A program made the translations under genes and the position numbers. A stretch of 64,000 bases of DNA, taken from contig NZ_MWWW01000011.1 of NCBI RefSeq assembly GCF_002259745.1, positions 1-64,000 on the forward strand. The letters are read 5' to 3'. The DNA comes from Bifidobacterium myosotis. GTDB lineage: Bacteria > Actinomycetota > Actinomycetes > Actinomycetales > Bifidobacteriaceae. This document shows, in pieces, positions 45,793 to 54,635 of the stretch (positions are counted from its first letter, which is position 1; each line of letters begins with the position of its first letter). Below the pieces are notes generated by a model. It saw only the letters and a program-made list of their open reading frames with translations, was not told where the DNA came from and did no database searches.

Positions 45793-46730
45793 TGCCCTGG
45801 GTAACGCGGGGCGCCCGGCCGGTCGAACCGCATGCCCTTCGGATTGCTTGGACCGATCATCAGCACGATAGAAGCCAACAACGAGAGCAGATACATGCCG
45901 AAGAACGCGAGCAGCGACACGATGACGGCCTGCGCAGAGCCCACGTCATCAAGTGTTCCGCCGGAAGCCTGCGCCATCGCGATGATGGTACCGATGAACA
46001 CCGCCACCGCGCCGATCTGCAACGCCGCAGGCAGCAGCACCCACCAGCCGCGTCGGTTTTCGTCGTGCAGGCGACGGACCGCCAGTGACAGATTCGGGAT
46101 GAACAGCACCAGCCGGGCAAGGGCCGCAGCGTTGTCCATGAAGTCGTCCAAGGGAGAGCTGCCGTACTTCGTGCCGGCGGTGTCGCTGACGCCAATCAGC
46201 TCGCCCACGCCGTACGCGGCCACGCCCACCGCACCCACAACGAGGATGTTGAACAGGAACGCCCACCAGTATTCGCCGCGTGAGGCCCGACCGTGGAAGA
46301 TGAAGGTCTTGCGGAAGAACCGCGCAATCGCCTTGCCGAAGCCGATGCCGTACCACGGCACCCACAGCGGCGGCTCATCGTGCAGTAGCCATTGGCGTGG
46401 GGGCTGCGGCACATTGCCCGCGTACGGATTCGGGGACGGGCCGACGACCGCCGGATACCCGACGACCGCCGGATAGCAGGGGGCTGCGAAGCCGTTATCG
46501 CCGAGTCCGTTGTCTCCCGAGGCTCCCGGCTGCGGCGTGAACGGGTTCTCGCTATGCTGTGGCGGTTGTGGCGGCTGTGGCGGCTGCGGAGATTGCGAAT
46601 GTTGTGAAGGCAGGGATTGCGTCGGTTCGGCCGGAGTCGGCACCTCATTCGTCGTCAGTCCATCGGCATTGCCACGGTGGGCACTAGGGATGTTCGGTTC
46701 CGGGACGTGATCGGGATCGGATCGGTTCAT
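45789..46730 (-). CDS. DUF805-family membrane protein with Pro-rich N-terminus
   Basis: A 313-residue membrane protein. Residues 1-125 are Pro/Gln/Asn-rich. The DUF805 domain follows (FFRKTFIFHGRASRGEYWWA, FNILVVGAVGV, LAVRRLHDENRRGWW) with four hydrophobic segments. The function of the family is unknown. It is translationally coupled to the downstream histidine kinase, which suggests a role in the same membrane-sensing system. Confidence 0.85.
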   Translation of the reverse strand: MNRSDPDHVPEPNIPSAHRGNADGLTTNEVPTPAEPTQSLPSQHSQSPQPPQPPQPPQHSENPFTPQPGASGDNGLGDNGFAAPCYPAVVGYPAVVGPSPNPYAGNVPQPPRQWLLHDEPPLWVPWYGIGFGKAIARFFRKTFIFHGRASRGEYWWAFLFNILVVGAVGVAAYGVGELIGVSDTAGTKYGSSPLDDFMDNAAALARLVLFIPNLSLAVRRLHDENRRGWWVLLPAALQIGAVAVFIGTIIAMAQASGGTLDDVGSAQAVIVSLLAFFGMYLLSLLASIVLMIGPSNPKGMRFDRPGAPRYPGQ

Positions 46731-46911
46731 GATTGTTCCTTTGCTTGGCTCCGGTATTGGGCCTTGCCTCTACTCAACCGTATCCGCCCCGCCCCGTCCA
46801 GTTACGATGGCCGTCGGTCAACAGATGTGTACCGGTCCTCTGTGGGCGCAATCACGTCCGATACAGTGGGTGAGGCACACATCATATAGAGGGATGTAGA
46901 GGGGGTATCTG
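46731..46911. promoter_or_regulatory. divergent promoter region, DUF805 / PH-domain operons
   Basis: A 181-base divergent gap. GAGGGGG (46898-46904) is the ribosome-binding site for the plus-strand gene and CATATAG just upstream is a possible -10 element. I see no clear operator. Confidence 0.35.
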
Positions 46912-47625
46912 ATGGATGATTGTCATGCAGCTGACTCCAACGCGTCGGCCGGTTTCGTCGATTCGTCCGAAACCGACTCATCGGGAGCGTCATCGCCGCA
47001 GACCGCGCCAACGGCATCCGGCCAGCCCGGTCGCAATCCGTCCGGGTCCCATGCGACGGTACTCACCCCAGCCGACCCGGGACAGGCCGAGCCCACCCGA
47101 CTCGCATCTGAGCCGAGCAACAGTGTTCCGGTGCCCTCCTGTTTCGAGGGCTGGCGGCCGTTGCCGCCGCGCGTCCGTACCGTATGGCTCATCAACGAAG
47201 CGATTCAGTGCGCGATTTGGCTGGCAGCGTGCGGCGTAATCACGGCCATCTGCCTTGCGAACGGCTGGTGGGGGTTCTGGCAGCGGCTCATCGTGGGGAT
47301 TGCCGTCGTCTATGCGGTGCTGGAACTCGTCTCGCAACCGTTGCAGACCAAGTACATGTACGCCTTCACCCGGTTCCGCATCGGGGAGCGCGACTTGGCC
47401 ACCCGCAAAGGCTGGCTGTTCCGCAACTCCACCACCACGCCGTACACCCGCGTGCAGCATGTGGACACCAAGCAGAACCCGGTGCAACGTCATTTCGGAC
47501 TCACTACGGTGGTGGTGCATACGGCCGCCGACGAGCATGAGATCGCCGCGCTGGATACGGCCGAAGCGGAGCGCATCGTGGCGCTGATCACCGAGCGCGT
47601 GGCCGTCGCGAAGGACGATATGTGA
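46912..47625 (+). CDS. bacterial PH-domain membrane protein (YdbS-like)
   Basis: A 237-residue protein of the DUF304 (bPH2) family. After a ~85-residue Ser/Pro/Thr-rich N-terminus come two membrane spans (about 103-145) and a PH-like domain. This reads YAFTRFRIGERDLATRKGWL, NSTTTPYTRVQHVDTKQNPV, and FGLTTVVVHTAADEHEI. In other bacteria YdbS/YdbT pairs protect against certain antimicrobial peptides; the role here is unproved. Its stop overlaps the next start by one base (TGATG). Confidence 0.88.
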   Translation: MDDCHAADSNASAGFVDSSETDSSGASSPQTAPTASGQPGRNPSGSHATVLTPADPGQAEPTRLASEPSNSVPVPSCFEGWRPLPPRVRTVWLINEAIQCAIWLAACGVITAICLANGWWGFWQRLIVGIAVVYAVLELVSQPLQTKYMYAFTRFRIGERDLATRKGWLFRNSTTTPYTRVQHVDTKQNPVQRHFGLTTVVVHTAADEHEIAALDTAEAERIVALITERVAVAKDDM

Positions 47626-50342
47626 TGAGTGATTCCAGCAATGCCGGCACTTCGCTTACGACCGATGACTCTCTGATGGCTGACGTTCCTCCAACTGCCG
47701 GTGGTCCCGCGACGGCCGGCCTTTCCCAGCCGACCGGCGTTCCTCCGACATCCGACGATCCTCCGACATCCGACGATCCTCCGACATCCGACGTTCCTCC
47801 GACATCCGATGTTCCCAGCGGCACCACGTCCTCCGGCACCGCCACACGTTTCGTCACCGCCACGCGCTCCGGCACCGCCACGCGCTCCGCCACCGCCGTG
47901 TCCTCCAGCACCGCCACGCCCTCCGGCACCGATCCAACGTCTGATTCCCGCCCCAGTCCCAGCACCAATCCCGATTCCGGTACCGCCCCCGACAACCACC
48001 TCAATCCCGACGCGGCATGGCGCATGCTGCACCCGGCCGCGCTAATCGTGGGGCTGGCGGAAACCATCAAAGGCGTGGTGGGTCTGTTCCTCGGTCTGCT
48101 CATCATCATGCGGGAGCATCTGTCCCCGTTGGTAATCATGCTAATCATCGTCGTCGTGACTTTGGTGGCACTGGCCCAGCCCGCCATCGACTGGTTCACG
48201 ACCAGATACCGGCTCGGACTGGACTCGCTGTCGTTCAAATCCGGTCTGTTTTTCCGTAAGAACCGCACCATCAGCTACGGCTCGATTCATGCCATCAACA
48301 GTGCGTCTCCCGTGTATCTGCAACCGTTCGGCGTCGTACGGCTCACGGTGTCGGCGGCCGGTGCCGCGGATACGGATATCCGGCTGGATGCGGTACCCGC
48401 CGCCCTGCAGCTCGAATTGGAACGATTGCGGGCGGCCGCGGGCGGCAAGGCCGGCGGCACGATCCCTGCCGAAAACACCGGCGTGGTTTCCGCCGGAAAC
48501 CTCGGCGTGGCTTTCACCGGAATCACCGGCACAATCTCCATCGGAAACCCCGGCGCATCCCCCACCGAGACCACCGGTGCGACTTCCCCCGAAAACGCCA
48601 GCGCGGCCTCCGCCGGAAACGCCGGCGTGGTTTCCACCGGAATCACCGGCACAATCTCCATCGGAAACCCCAGCGCATCCCCCACCGAGACCACCGACGC
48701 GGCCTCCACCGGAAACCCCGGCGCGATCCCCTCGCCCGTATCGTCTGTATCACCCGCAGCACCCGTATCACCCGCGCAGACGGCCTCGAATCAGCCGGCG
48801 GCCGGCCGAACGACGCTGCATCCGACCGTACCCGACCGCACGTCTCCGGACCAGGAACCGCCAAGTCGCGCGGCGTTCAATCAGATGGGACTGGACCAGG
48901 AACTGCCATTCCAAGAGACGTCGCCCGGAACACCAAGCCGACCCACGACCTCTCCGACGATATTGGAGCGGTCGGCATCCGCGCAGGCGCCCGTCTTCCG
49001 CGCTTCGGTGAAGGACATCGTACTCTACTCCATTACCGACATCGGGTTCATCGCCGCCGCGTTCGTGGTGTTCGGGTTCGTGCAGAATGTGCAGGACATC
49101 CTGCCGCGACGGCTGATGCACGACGCCGTGGACTCGTTCGGCGCCTTGCTGGCCCGCGGATTGACGGCGATCGTATTGCTGATTCTCGCGTGCGTCATAC
49201 TGCTCATGACGGTGAGCATCGTCAGATCCCTGCTGCAATTCTACGGATTCGAGGTCTGGCGGCGCGGCGACGATCTGGTGGTGGTGCGAGGCCTGTTCAC
49301 GCGCCATACGACGGCAATCCCGGTCAGTCGCATCCAGACGGTGACGATACGGCAATCATTGCTGCGCCGTCCGTTCCACCTGTGCTCGGTTGGGCTTGGC
49401 CTGAGCTCCTCGGTGGCCTCGAGCAGTGAGGAAAGCGGCATCTCGGCCGCACGAATCCTGCCGGTGATCGACACGAGTCGAGTGTACGACGTGCTACACG
49501 CGATGCTGCCGGAGTGGGATGTGCGCAGGCTGGGTGAGACGAGCGGCGCATCGGGCAGTGATGTGGCGGCGAACGACGAATCGCCAAGCGCGACGGCGAC
49601 GCCCGGAGAGCCGCAATGTGCCGTGGCCGTACGCGAGGGCGCCGTGGCCGCACACGGAGAATCGCATAGTGCGGCGGCACACGACCATCCGTGCGACGAA
49701 CTGTGCGGCACTGTTGCGGAGCGTAGCGAATCCCGCAACACGGCAGATGGACTTCCGCACGCCACGTCGCCCGGCATACCGCATGTCGTGGCGTTGCGGC
49801 GTACTGGGCGCGGATTGCTTCGGTATTACCTCACCATGCCGCTCGCAATCACACTGGCCGCGACGGCGCTGGCATGGCTTGGCTCCGAAGCCGGCCCACT
49901 CGCCGGCCTCGGACTTGACACCGTGCCGGGGCCCGTCCCCGACTTCGGATGGCCTTGGTGGATTGCCGTACTGCCTTTCGTGGGCGGATTGTGGTGGACG
50001 GCCACGCGGTGGCTGAAGTCACGCGCGGAAGGGTACGCGGTGCTGCCAGATGGAGATGGCTGCTACGGCATCGAAACCCGTGCGGTCGCAAACGCGCGCC
50101 CGACCATGAGTCATCGCATTGCGGTGACCGGGGCCGTTGGAATGACCACGTATCTGATGGTGACCCGCCGTGCACGGATCCAGTCGATTACGCGGTCCAC
50201 CACGCTGTGGCGCGAGCCGCACGGCATAGAGCGAGTGCAAATGTCGTTGTTTGTGATGAACGGCCTCGATACGCTGCGATTCATGTTCCTGCATCGTTCC
50301 GATGCCGCCGCCCTAGAGCGCTGGCTGGAGGGGGATTCCTGA
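47625..50342 (+). CDS. multi-domain PH-domain membrane protein (YdbT-like) with repeat-rich linkers
   Basis: A 905-residue protein with several DUF304/bPH2 domains separated by membrane spans. The N-terminal ~125 residues include four TSDDPP/TSDVPP repeats (18-base tandem units, 47745-47815). PH-like segments include TTRYRLGLDSLSFKSGLFFR and GLFTRHTTAIPVSRIQTVTI. Between the first and second, a Gly/Thr/Ser/Pro linker of ~170 residues contains a near-exact duplication (TGITGTISIGNP...SPTETT). A further Ala/His/Glu-rich linker follows. It forms a pair with the preceding gene. Confidence 0.85.
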   Translation: MSDSSNAGTSLTTDDSLMADVPPTAGGPATAGLSQPTGVPPTSDDPPTSDDPPTSDVPPTSDVPSGTTSSGTATRFVTATRSGTATRSATAVSSSTATPSGTDPTSDSRPSPSTNPDSGTAPDNHLNPDAAWRMLHPAALIVGLAETIKGVVGLFLGLLIIMREHLSPLVIMLIIVVVTLVALAQPAIDWFTTRYRLGLDSLSFKSGLFFRKNRTISYGSIHAINSASPVYLQPFGVVRLTVSAAGAADTDIRLDAVPAALQLELERLRAAAGGKAGGTIPAENTGVVSAGNLGVAFTGITGTISIGNPGASPTETTGATSPENASAASAGNAGVVSTGITGTISIGNPSASPTETTDAASTGNPGAIPSPVSSVSPAAPVSPAQTASNQPAAGRTTLHPTVPDRTSPDQEPPSRAAFNQMGLDQELPFQETSPGTPSRPTTSPTILERSASAQAPVFRASVKDIVLYSITDIGFIAAAFVVFGFVQNVQDILPRRLMHDAVDSFGALLARGLTAIVLLILACVILLMTVSIVRSLLQFYGFEVWRRGDDLVVVRGLFTRHTTAIPVSRIQTVTIRQSLLRRPFHLCSVGLGLSSSVASSSEESGISAARILPVIDTSRVYDVLHAMLPEWDVRRLGETSGASGSDVAANDESPSATATPGEPQCAVAVREGAVAAHGESHSAAAHDHPCDELCGTVAERSESRNTADGLPHATSPGIPHVVALRRTGRGLLRYYLTMPLAITLAATALAWLGSEAGPLAGLGLDTVPGPVPDFGWPWWIAVLPFVGGLWWTATRWLKSRAEGYAVLPDGDGCYGIETRAVANARPTMSHRIAVTGAVGMTTYLMVTRRARIQSITRSTTLWREPHGIERVQMSLFVMNGLDTLRFMFLHRSDAAALERWLEGDS

Positions 50343-50489
50343 CTGCAAGCGTCGCCTGATGCCTGGCACACGGGCATTGGGTATATAGCTATCACGGCGT
50401 CAATGCGGCACGATACTGTTTTGTATCGATACAATCGGATTTCGTGTACAAACTCCCGTGCCCCGCTAGCCGAATATCAGAGGTTTTCG
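50343..50489 (+). other. 3' region after the YdbT-like gene
   Basis: I see no gene here. This stretch leads to the terminator at 50490-50527. Confidence 0.4.
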
Positions 50490-50527
50490 GCGTGTGGGGG
50501 CACAGTGGCTTGCCCCCGCACGCTTTT
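50490..50527 (+). terminator. rho-independent terminator
   Basis: GCGTGTGGGGGCA and TGCCCCCGCACGC form a 13-bp stem (one G-T pair) with an 8-base loop, followed directly by TTTT. It probably ends the PH-domain operon. Confidence 0.88.
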
Positions 50528-50734
50528 GTAACGGTCCAATCCTCTAGCGGGACACATAGCCCCAGCAAGAAACCGCGGAATTCCGCCATTCTTGGAGTCT
50601 CGGTGTTTCAGCCCCGCAAAGCCCTGTGCCCCGCAAGCCCAAAAATCAACAAAAAATGCGTGCCGGGGCACACTATTCTGCCACGACACGCATATGCACG
50701 GTTAATCTCACTGCTGTGCACAGGGCACAGAATC

Positions 50735-50993
50735 AAATTATGCCGCAATCGGCCAACGGGCCTCGTCCGGCAATAATGGACTCGCCCTAAAGGACGAGAC
50801 TCAACACACCTTCGCTCAGCTACCGCATCGCTCAGGCCGTCGCTACGGACAGTCCACCGGACTGCCCGCTTAACACTCCGGCCAGCAATTACGGATTCGC
50901 TTACACGAGACTCAAGCCTACCTTCGTTCGACTATCGTCTCACTCAGGCCTCGCCTACGGACAGTCCACCGGACTGCCCGCTTAACGGCTCAG
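50735..50993. repeat. two GGACAGTCC palindromic elements and a degenerate copy of the leuD 3' end
   Basis: Two ~112-base tandem units each contain GGACAGTCC-ACC-GGACTGCCC (50846-50868 and 50958-50980), with flanks GAGACTCAA...CTCAGGCC...CGC.TACGG conserved between them. To their left, 50735-50762 matches the leuD 3' end (50996-51023) at 26 of 28 positions, including TGCCGC.ATCGGCCAACGGG, with weaker similarity further on. The layout is the one seen at argS and the AEC permease, with a tandem duplication. Confidence 0.85.
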
Positions 50994-51686
50994 CTAAATA
51001 ATGCCGCGATCGGCCAACGGGCCCGCCCAGTTATCATCTTTGGGCTCGCGGGCGGACTGGATGGGCTCTTCGGGCCAGTGCTTGGCGGGGATGGTCTTGG
51101 GCTTGAACGGGAACTTTTCGGCGCGCATCTTTTCGTAGGCGGCGATGTCGTCTTCGTGCTGCAGGGTCAGGTCGATGTCGTCGTAGCCGTTCATCAGACG
51201 CCAGCGGGTGTAGTCGTTCACCTCAAACGGCAGGGTCACGTCACCGCAGGTGACGGTGCGGGTCTCCAGCGAAACGGTCATTTCGCGGCCAGGCTCCTCT
51301 TCGAGCAGCTTCCACAGCAGCTCGACGGACTCCTGCGGCATGATGGCGGCCAGCACACCGTTCTTGGCAGTGTTGCCGTAGAAGATGTCGGCGAAGCTCG
51401 GCGCAATCACCACACGGAAGCCGTAATCGTGCAGCGCCCACACGGCGTGCTCGCGTGAGGAGCCGATGCCGAATTCGGGGCCGGCGACCAGAATCTGGCC
51501 CTTGCCGGCGTACTCCGGCTTGTTGAGCACGAAGTTCGGGTCGCGGCGCCATGCGTAGAACAGTGCGTCGTCGAAGCCGGTCTTGGTCACGCGCTTCAGG
51601 AACACGGCCGGAATGATCTGGTCGGTATCGACGTTGGAGCGGCGCAGCGGCACGCCCACGCCGGTCAAAGTAGTGAGTTTTTCCAT
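50994..51686 (-). CDS. leuD: 3-isopropylmalate dehydratase small subunit
   Basis: The small subunit of isopropylmalate isomerase, 230 residues, acting with LeuC in leucine synthesis. It carries the swivel-domain motifs [32 protein letters not shown] and [22 protein letters not shown] segments. The start at 51686 (MEKLTTLTG) is chosen over a longer frame; GAAAGGAC precedes it. It follows leuC by 111 bases in the same operon. Confidence 0.97.
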   Translation of the reverse strand: MEKLTTLTGVGVPLRRSNVDTDQIIPAVFLKRVTKTGFDDALFYAWRRDPNFVLNKPEYAGKGQILVAGPEFGIGSSREHAVWALHDYGFRVVIAPSFADIFYGNTAKNGVLAAIMPQESVELLWKLLEEEPGREMTVSLETRTVTCGDVTLPFEVNDYTRWRLMNGYDDIDLTLQHEDDIAAYEKMRAEKFPFKPKTIPAKHWPEEPIQSAREPKDDNWAGPLADRGII

Positions 51687-51797
51687 GATTGTCCTTTCGG
51701 GGTCTCCCCCACCCGGTCCTGCCGGGAGCCTCCTCGCCAAGAGGAGGCCGATGCGAAGTTTGCGAAGTCGAGGAATCCGGGGATCAGAATCCGGGGT

Positions 51798-53201
51798 TCA
51801 GAGGTCGGCGGGCGAGGAGATCGTGCCGCGGATGGCGGTGGCGGCGGCCACGGCCGGCGACGCCAGATGCGTGCGCGAGCCCTTGCCCTGACGGCCCTCG
51901 AAGTTGCGGTTCGACGTGGAGATCGAGCGCTCGCCCGGGACCAGCTTGTCCGGGTTCATGCCCAGGCACATCGAGCAGCCGGCGTTACGCCACTCGGCGC
52001 CGAAGTCCTCGAACACCTTGTCGAGCCCTTCCCTCTCCGCCTCGAGACGAACGCGGGAGGACGCCGGCACCACCAGCACGCGGTGGATGCTCTTCGCCTT
52101 GTGGTGGCCCTTCATGATCGCCGCGGCCTGACGCAGGTCGTCGATGCGGCCGTTGGTGCACGAGCCGATGAACACGGTGTCCACGGCGATGTCCTTGATC
52201 GGCATGCCAGGCTTCAGGTCCATGTAGTCGATGGCACGCTCGGCGGCGGCGCGCGCGGTGGCATCCGCGATCTCGGACGGCACCGGCACATTCGCGGTGA
52301 TCGGCAGGCCCTGACCGGGGTTGGTGCCCCACGTCACGTACGGGCCGAGCTTGGTGGCGTCGATGTCCACCACCTTGTCGAAGACGGCGTCGTCATCGGT
52401 CCTGAGCGTCTTCCAGTACTCGACTGCGCGGTCCCACATCTCGCCTTCCGGCGCATGCGGGCGGCCCTTCAGGTACTCGAACGTGGTCTCGTCCGGCGCG
52501 ATCATGCCTGCGCGGGCACCGGCCTCGATGGACATGTTGCACACGGTCATGCGCTCGTCCATGGTGAGGTTGCGAATCGCCTCGCCGCGGTATTCGATCA
52601 CGTAGCCCTGGCCGCCGCCGGTGCCGATCTTGGCGATGATCGCCAAAATGATGTCCTTGGCCGTGGCGTCCGACGGCAGCTTGCCGTTGACGTTGATGGC
52701 CATGGTCTTGAACGGCTTCAGGGAGAGGGTCTGCGTGGCCATCACATGTTCGACCTCGGAGGTGCCGATGCCGAACGCCAGCGCGCCGAACGCGCCGTGC
52801 GTCGAGGTGTGCGAGTCACCGCACACGATGGTCATGCCCGGCTGGGTGAGGCCCAGAATCGGCGCGAAGGCATGGACGATGCCCTGATCGGCGTCGCCCA
52901 GCGGGTGCAGGCGCACGCCGAACTCCTTGCAGTTCTTCTCCAGCGTGCTCAGCTGCAGCGCGCTGGTCTTGTCCGGATTGGGACGGTCGATATCGACGGT
53001 CGGGGTGTTGTGGTCCTCGGTGGCGATGAGCTGATCGACGTGGCGCGGCTTGCGGCCGGCCAGGCGAAGTCCCTCGAACGCCTGCGGACTGGTGACTTCG
53101 TGCATGAGCATCAGGTCGATGTACAGCAGATCGGGTGCGCCGTCGCTACCCTTGCGCACCAGATGATCGGCCCAGACCTTCTCGGCCAGTGTCGTTCCCA
53201 T
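51798..53201 (-). CDS. leuC: 3-isopropylmalate dehydratase large subunit
   Basis: The large subunit of isopropylmalate isomerase, 467 residues, an aconitase-family protein. The three Cys ligands of the 4Fe-4S cluster are in GSCTNGR (~350) and [10 protein letters not shown] (~410 and 413). [20 protein letters not shown] is the family signature. GGAGG lies 7 bases before the ATG. It is transcribed divergently from the IclR-type gene, the arrangement known for LtbR control of leuCD in actinobacteria. Confidence 0.97.
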   Translation of the reverse strand: MGTTLAEKVWADHLVRKGSDGAPDLLYIDLMLMHEVTSPQAFEGLRLAGRKPRHVDQLIATEDHNTPTVDIDRPNPDKTSALQLSTLEKNCKEFGVRLHPLGDADQGIVHAFAPILGLTQPGMTIVCGDSHTSTHGAFGALAFGIGTSEVEHVMATQTLSLKPFKTMAINVNGKLPSDATAKDIILAIIAKIGTGGGQGYVIEYRGEAIRNLTMDERMTVCNMSIEAGARAGMIAPDETTFEYLKGRPHAPEGEMWDRAVEYWKTLRTDDDAVFDKVVDIDATKLGPYVTWGTNPGQGLPITANVPVPSEIADATARAAAERAIDYMDLKPGMPIKDIAVDTVFIGSCTNGRIDDLRQAAAIMKGHHKAKSIHRVLVVPASSRVRLEAEREGLDKVFEDFGAEWRNAGCSMCLGMNPDKLVPGERSISTSNRNFEGRQGKGSRTHLASPAVAAATAIRGTISSPADL

Positions 53202-53428
53202 AGTGGTTCCTCCAAAAAATTCCGCGCGAGGTATTGTATTCGCGCCTTGTTCGTGGTAATAGCCTATGTGGTGCAGTTTGGGCGGCCATCGATAGGGCCG
53301 GATATTGAGATGACGACCGTAGGGCGAAGCCGATTCCCGCCGATTGCGACACTGCCGCAGTGATCACGTCGTGAGACACTTCCCTGATTTTGCATTTCAC
53401 TATGTGAGATGGCATAATCGCCTATATT
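53202..53428. promoter_or_regulatory. leuCD / ltbR divergent control region
   Basis: For leuC (minus), TACAAT at 53233-53238 is a good -10 box; it lies inside the inverted repeat GCGCGA (53224-53229) / TCGCGC (53240-53245). For ltbR (plus), TTGCAT (53390-53395) and CATAAT (53413-53418) are 17 bases apart and place the transcript start only a few bases before the ATG at 53429. The imperfect palindrome CATTTCAC-TAT-GTGAGATG (53393-53411) overlaps this promoter. Both palindromes are candidate operators for the IclR-type protein. Confidence 0.6.
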
Positions 53429-54229
53429 ATGACTGATTCCCAAGAAGAACCATTGGACCACAGCCTGACCGACGAAGAGCCGACCGAAGAGACCGCTCCG
53501 AAGGACGACGGGGAGATTCATTCCGGCGTAGGCGTGCTTGATAAAACCGTAAAGATTCTCGATGCGCTCGAGTCCGGCCCTTCCACGCTGGGCCAGCTCG
53601 TGGCGGCCACCGGTCTGGCCCGCCCGACCGCGCATCGTCTGGCCATCGCGCTGGAACGCCATCGTTTCGTGCTGCGCGACCAGCACGGCCGCTTCGTGCT
53701 CGGCTCCCGCTTCGCCGAACTGGCCGCGGCCGCCGGCGAGGACCGTCTGCTCACCGCCGCCGGCCCGATTCTGCGCACCCTGCTCGACCGCACCGGCGAA
53801 TCCGCGCAGATCTACCGCCGTCAGGGTGACCAGCGCGTGTGCATCGCCGCCGTGGAGCGCGCCTCCGGTCTGCGCGACTCGATTCCCGTGGGTGCCATGC
53901 TGTCGATGGAGGCCGGTTCCGCCGCGCAGATCCTGTTGGCTTGGGAGGATTCCGACCGCCTGCATCAGGGACTGCGCCACGCCAAGTTCACCGCCACCAA
54001 GCTGGCCGCCGTACGCAAGCGCGGCTGGGCCGAGTCGGTCAACGAGCGCGAGGAGGGCGTGTGCTCGATCTCCGCGCCGATCCGCAACGCCTCAGGTCAG
54101 GTGATCGCCGCAATCTCCATCTCCGGCCCGACCGGCCGCATGGGCGCCGCCCCCGGCCGTCGTTACGCGCCGCTGGTCATGGCCGCCGGCAAGTACCTCA
54201 CCGAGGCGCTGGTCAAGGCCGTGCGCTGA
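53429..54229 (+). CDS. ltbR: IclR-family regulator, LtbR-like
   Basis: A 266-residue IclR-type regulator. After an acidic ~35-residue N-terminus, the winged helix-turn-helix reads ALESGPSTLGQLVAATGLAR then PTAHRLAIALERH. The C-terminal effector domain contains VCIAAVERASGLRDSIPVGA and ends with ISISGPTGRMGA. The gene is divergent from leuCD, the position of LtbR, which represses leucine (and tryptophan) genes in Corynebacterium. It appears to lack a ribosome-binding site, fitting a nearly leaderless transcript. Confidence 0.88.
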   Translation: MTDSQEEPLDHSLTDEEPTEETAPKDDGEIHSGVGVLDKTVKILDALESGPSTLGQLVAATGLARPTAHRLAIALERHRFVLRDQHGRFVLGSRFAELAAAAGEDRLLTAAGPILRTLLDRTGESAQIYRRQGDQRVCIAAVERASGLRDSIPVGAMLSMEAGSAAQILLAWEDSDRLHQGLRHAKFTATKLAAVRKRGWAESVNEREEGVCSISAPIRNASGQVIAAISISGPTGRMGAAPGRRYAPLVMAAGKYLTEALVKAVR

Positions 54230-54308
54230 TTGCGCTTCCTGATTGTTTCCTGATTACTGATTACTGATTCACTGACGTAATACGTAATATTGACGTCTAT
54301 ACGAAGAG

Positions 54309-54339
54309 CGCCCGCCGACGATTGCTCGGCGGGCGTTTT
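54309..54339 (+). terminator. rho-independent terminator after ltbR
   Basis: A perfect 10-bp stem CGCCCGCCGA / TCGGCGGGCG with a 7-base loop is followed by TTTTG, 80 bases past the ltbR stop. Confidence 0.92.
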
Positions 54340-54462
54340 GCATTGCCAGCTCCGCCATTGTCCCGGTTGATATCGCCTGATTCATATTCCCGGGCATCGA
54401 TACCGCGCCCCGCATCTCCCCCTCGTAAACGAACTTCCGGCATAGGACGCGAGATGGGATCC

Positions 54463-54554
54463 CTCATTCATTTGGTAGATAACCCGCAACGCAGGGTGTT
54501 GAAACGGCGCCGTTTCAACACCCTCGTGAGTAATCCATCTATCAAATGAATGAG
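54463..54554. repeat. 92-bp nested inverted repeat with a 32-bp perfect palindrome
   Basis: CTCATTCATTTGGTAGAT (54463-54480) is inverted at 54537-54554 with one mismatch. Nested inside is a perfect 32-bp palindrome (54493-54524) of AGGGTGTTGAAACGGC and its complement. A third partial arm, CCAAATGAATGGA, lies just beyond (54562-54574). No T run follows. Confidence 0.88.
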
Positions 54555-54577
54555 AAATCCGCCAAATGAATGGATGC

Positions 54578-54616
54578 CAGTATGCTACGCCATTAATTCG
54601 TTTACGAGACAGACCA
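54578..54616. mobile_element. remnant ends of two MITE-like families
   Basis: AGTATGCTACGCCATTAATT followed by CG (from 54580) matches the end of the element at 30647, and GAGACAGACCA (54606-54616) matches the end of the TGGTCTGTCTC family. The two ends abut, and no partner ends are visible nearby, so these look like relics or a composite. Confidence 0.5.
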
Positions 54617-54635
54617 TTAGGCAGACCATTAGGAA

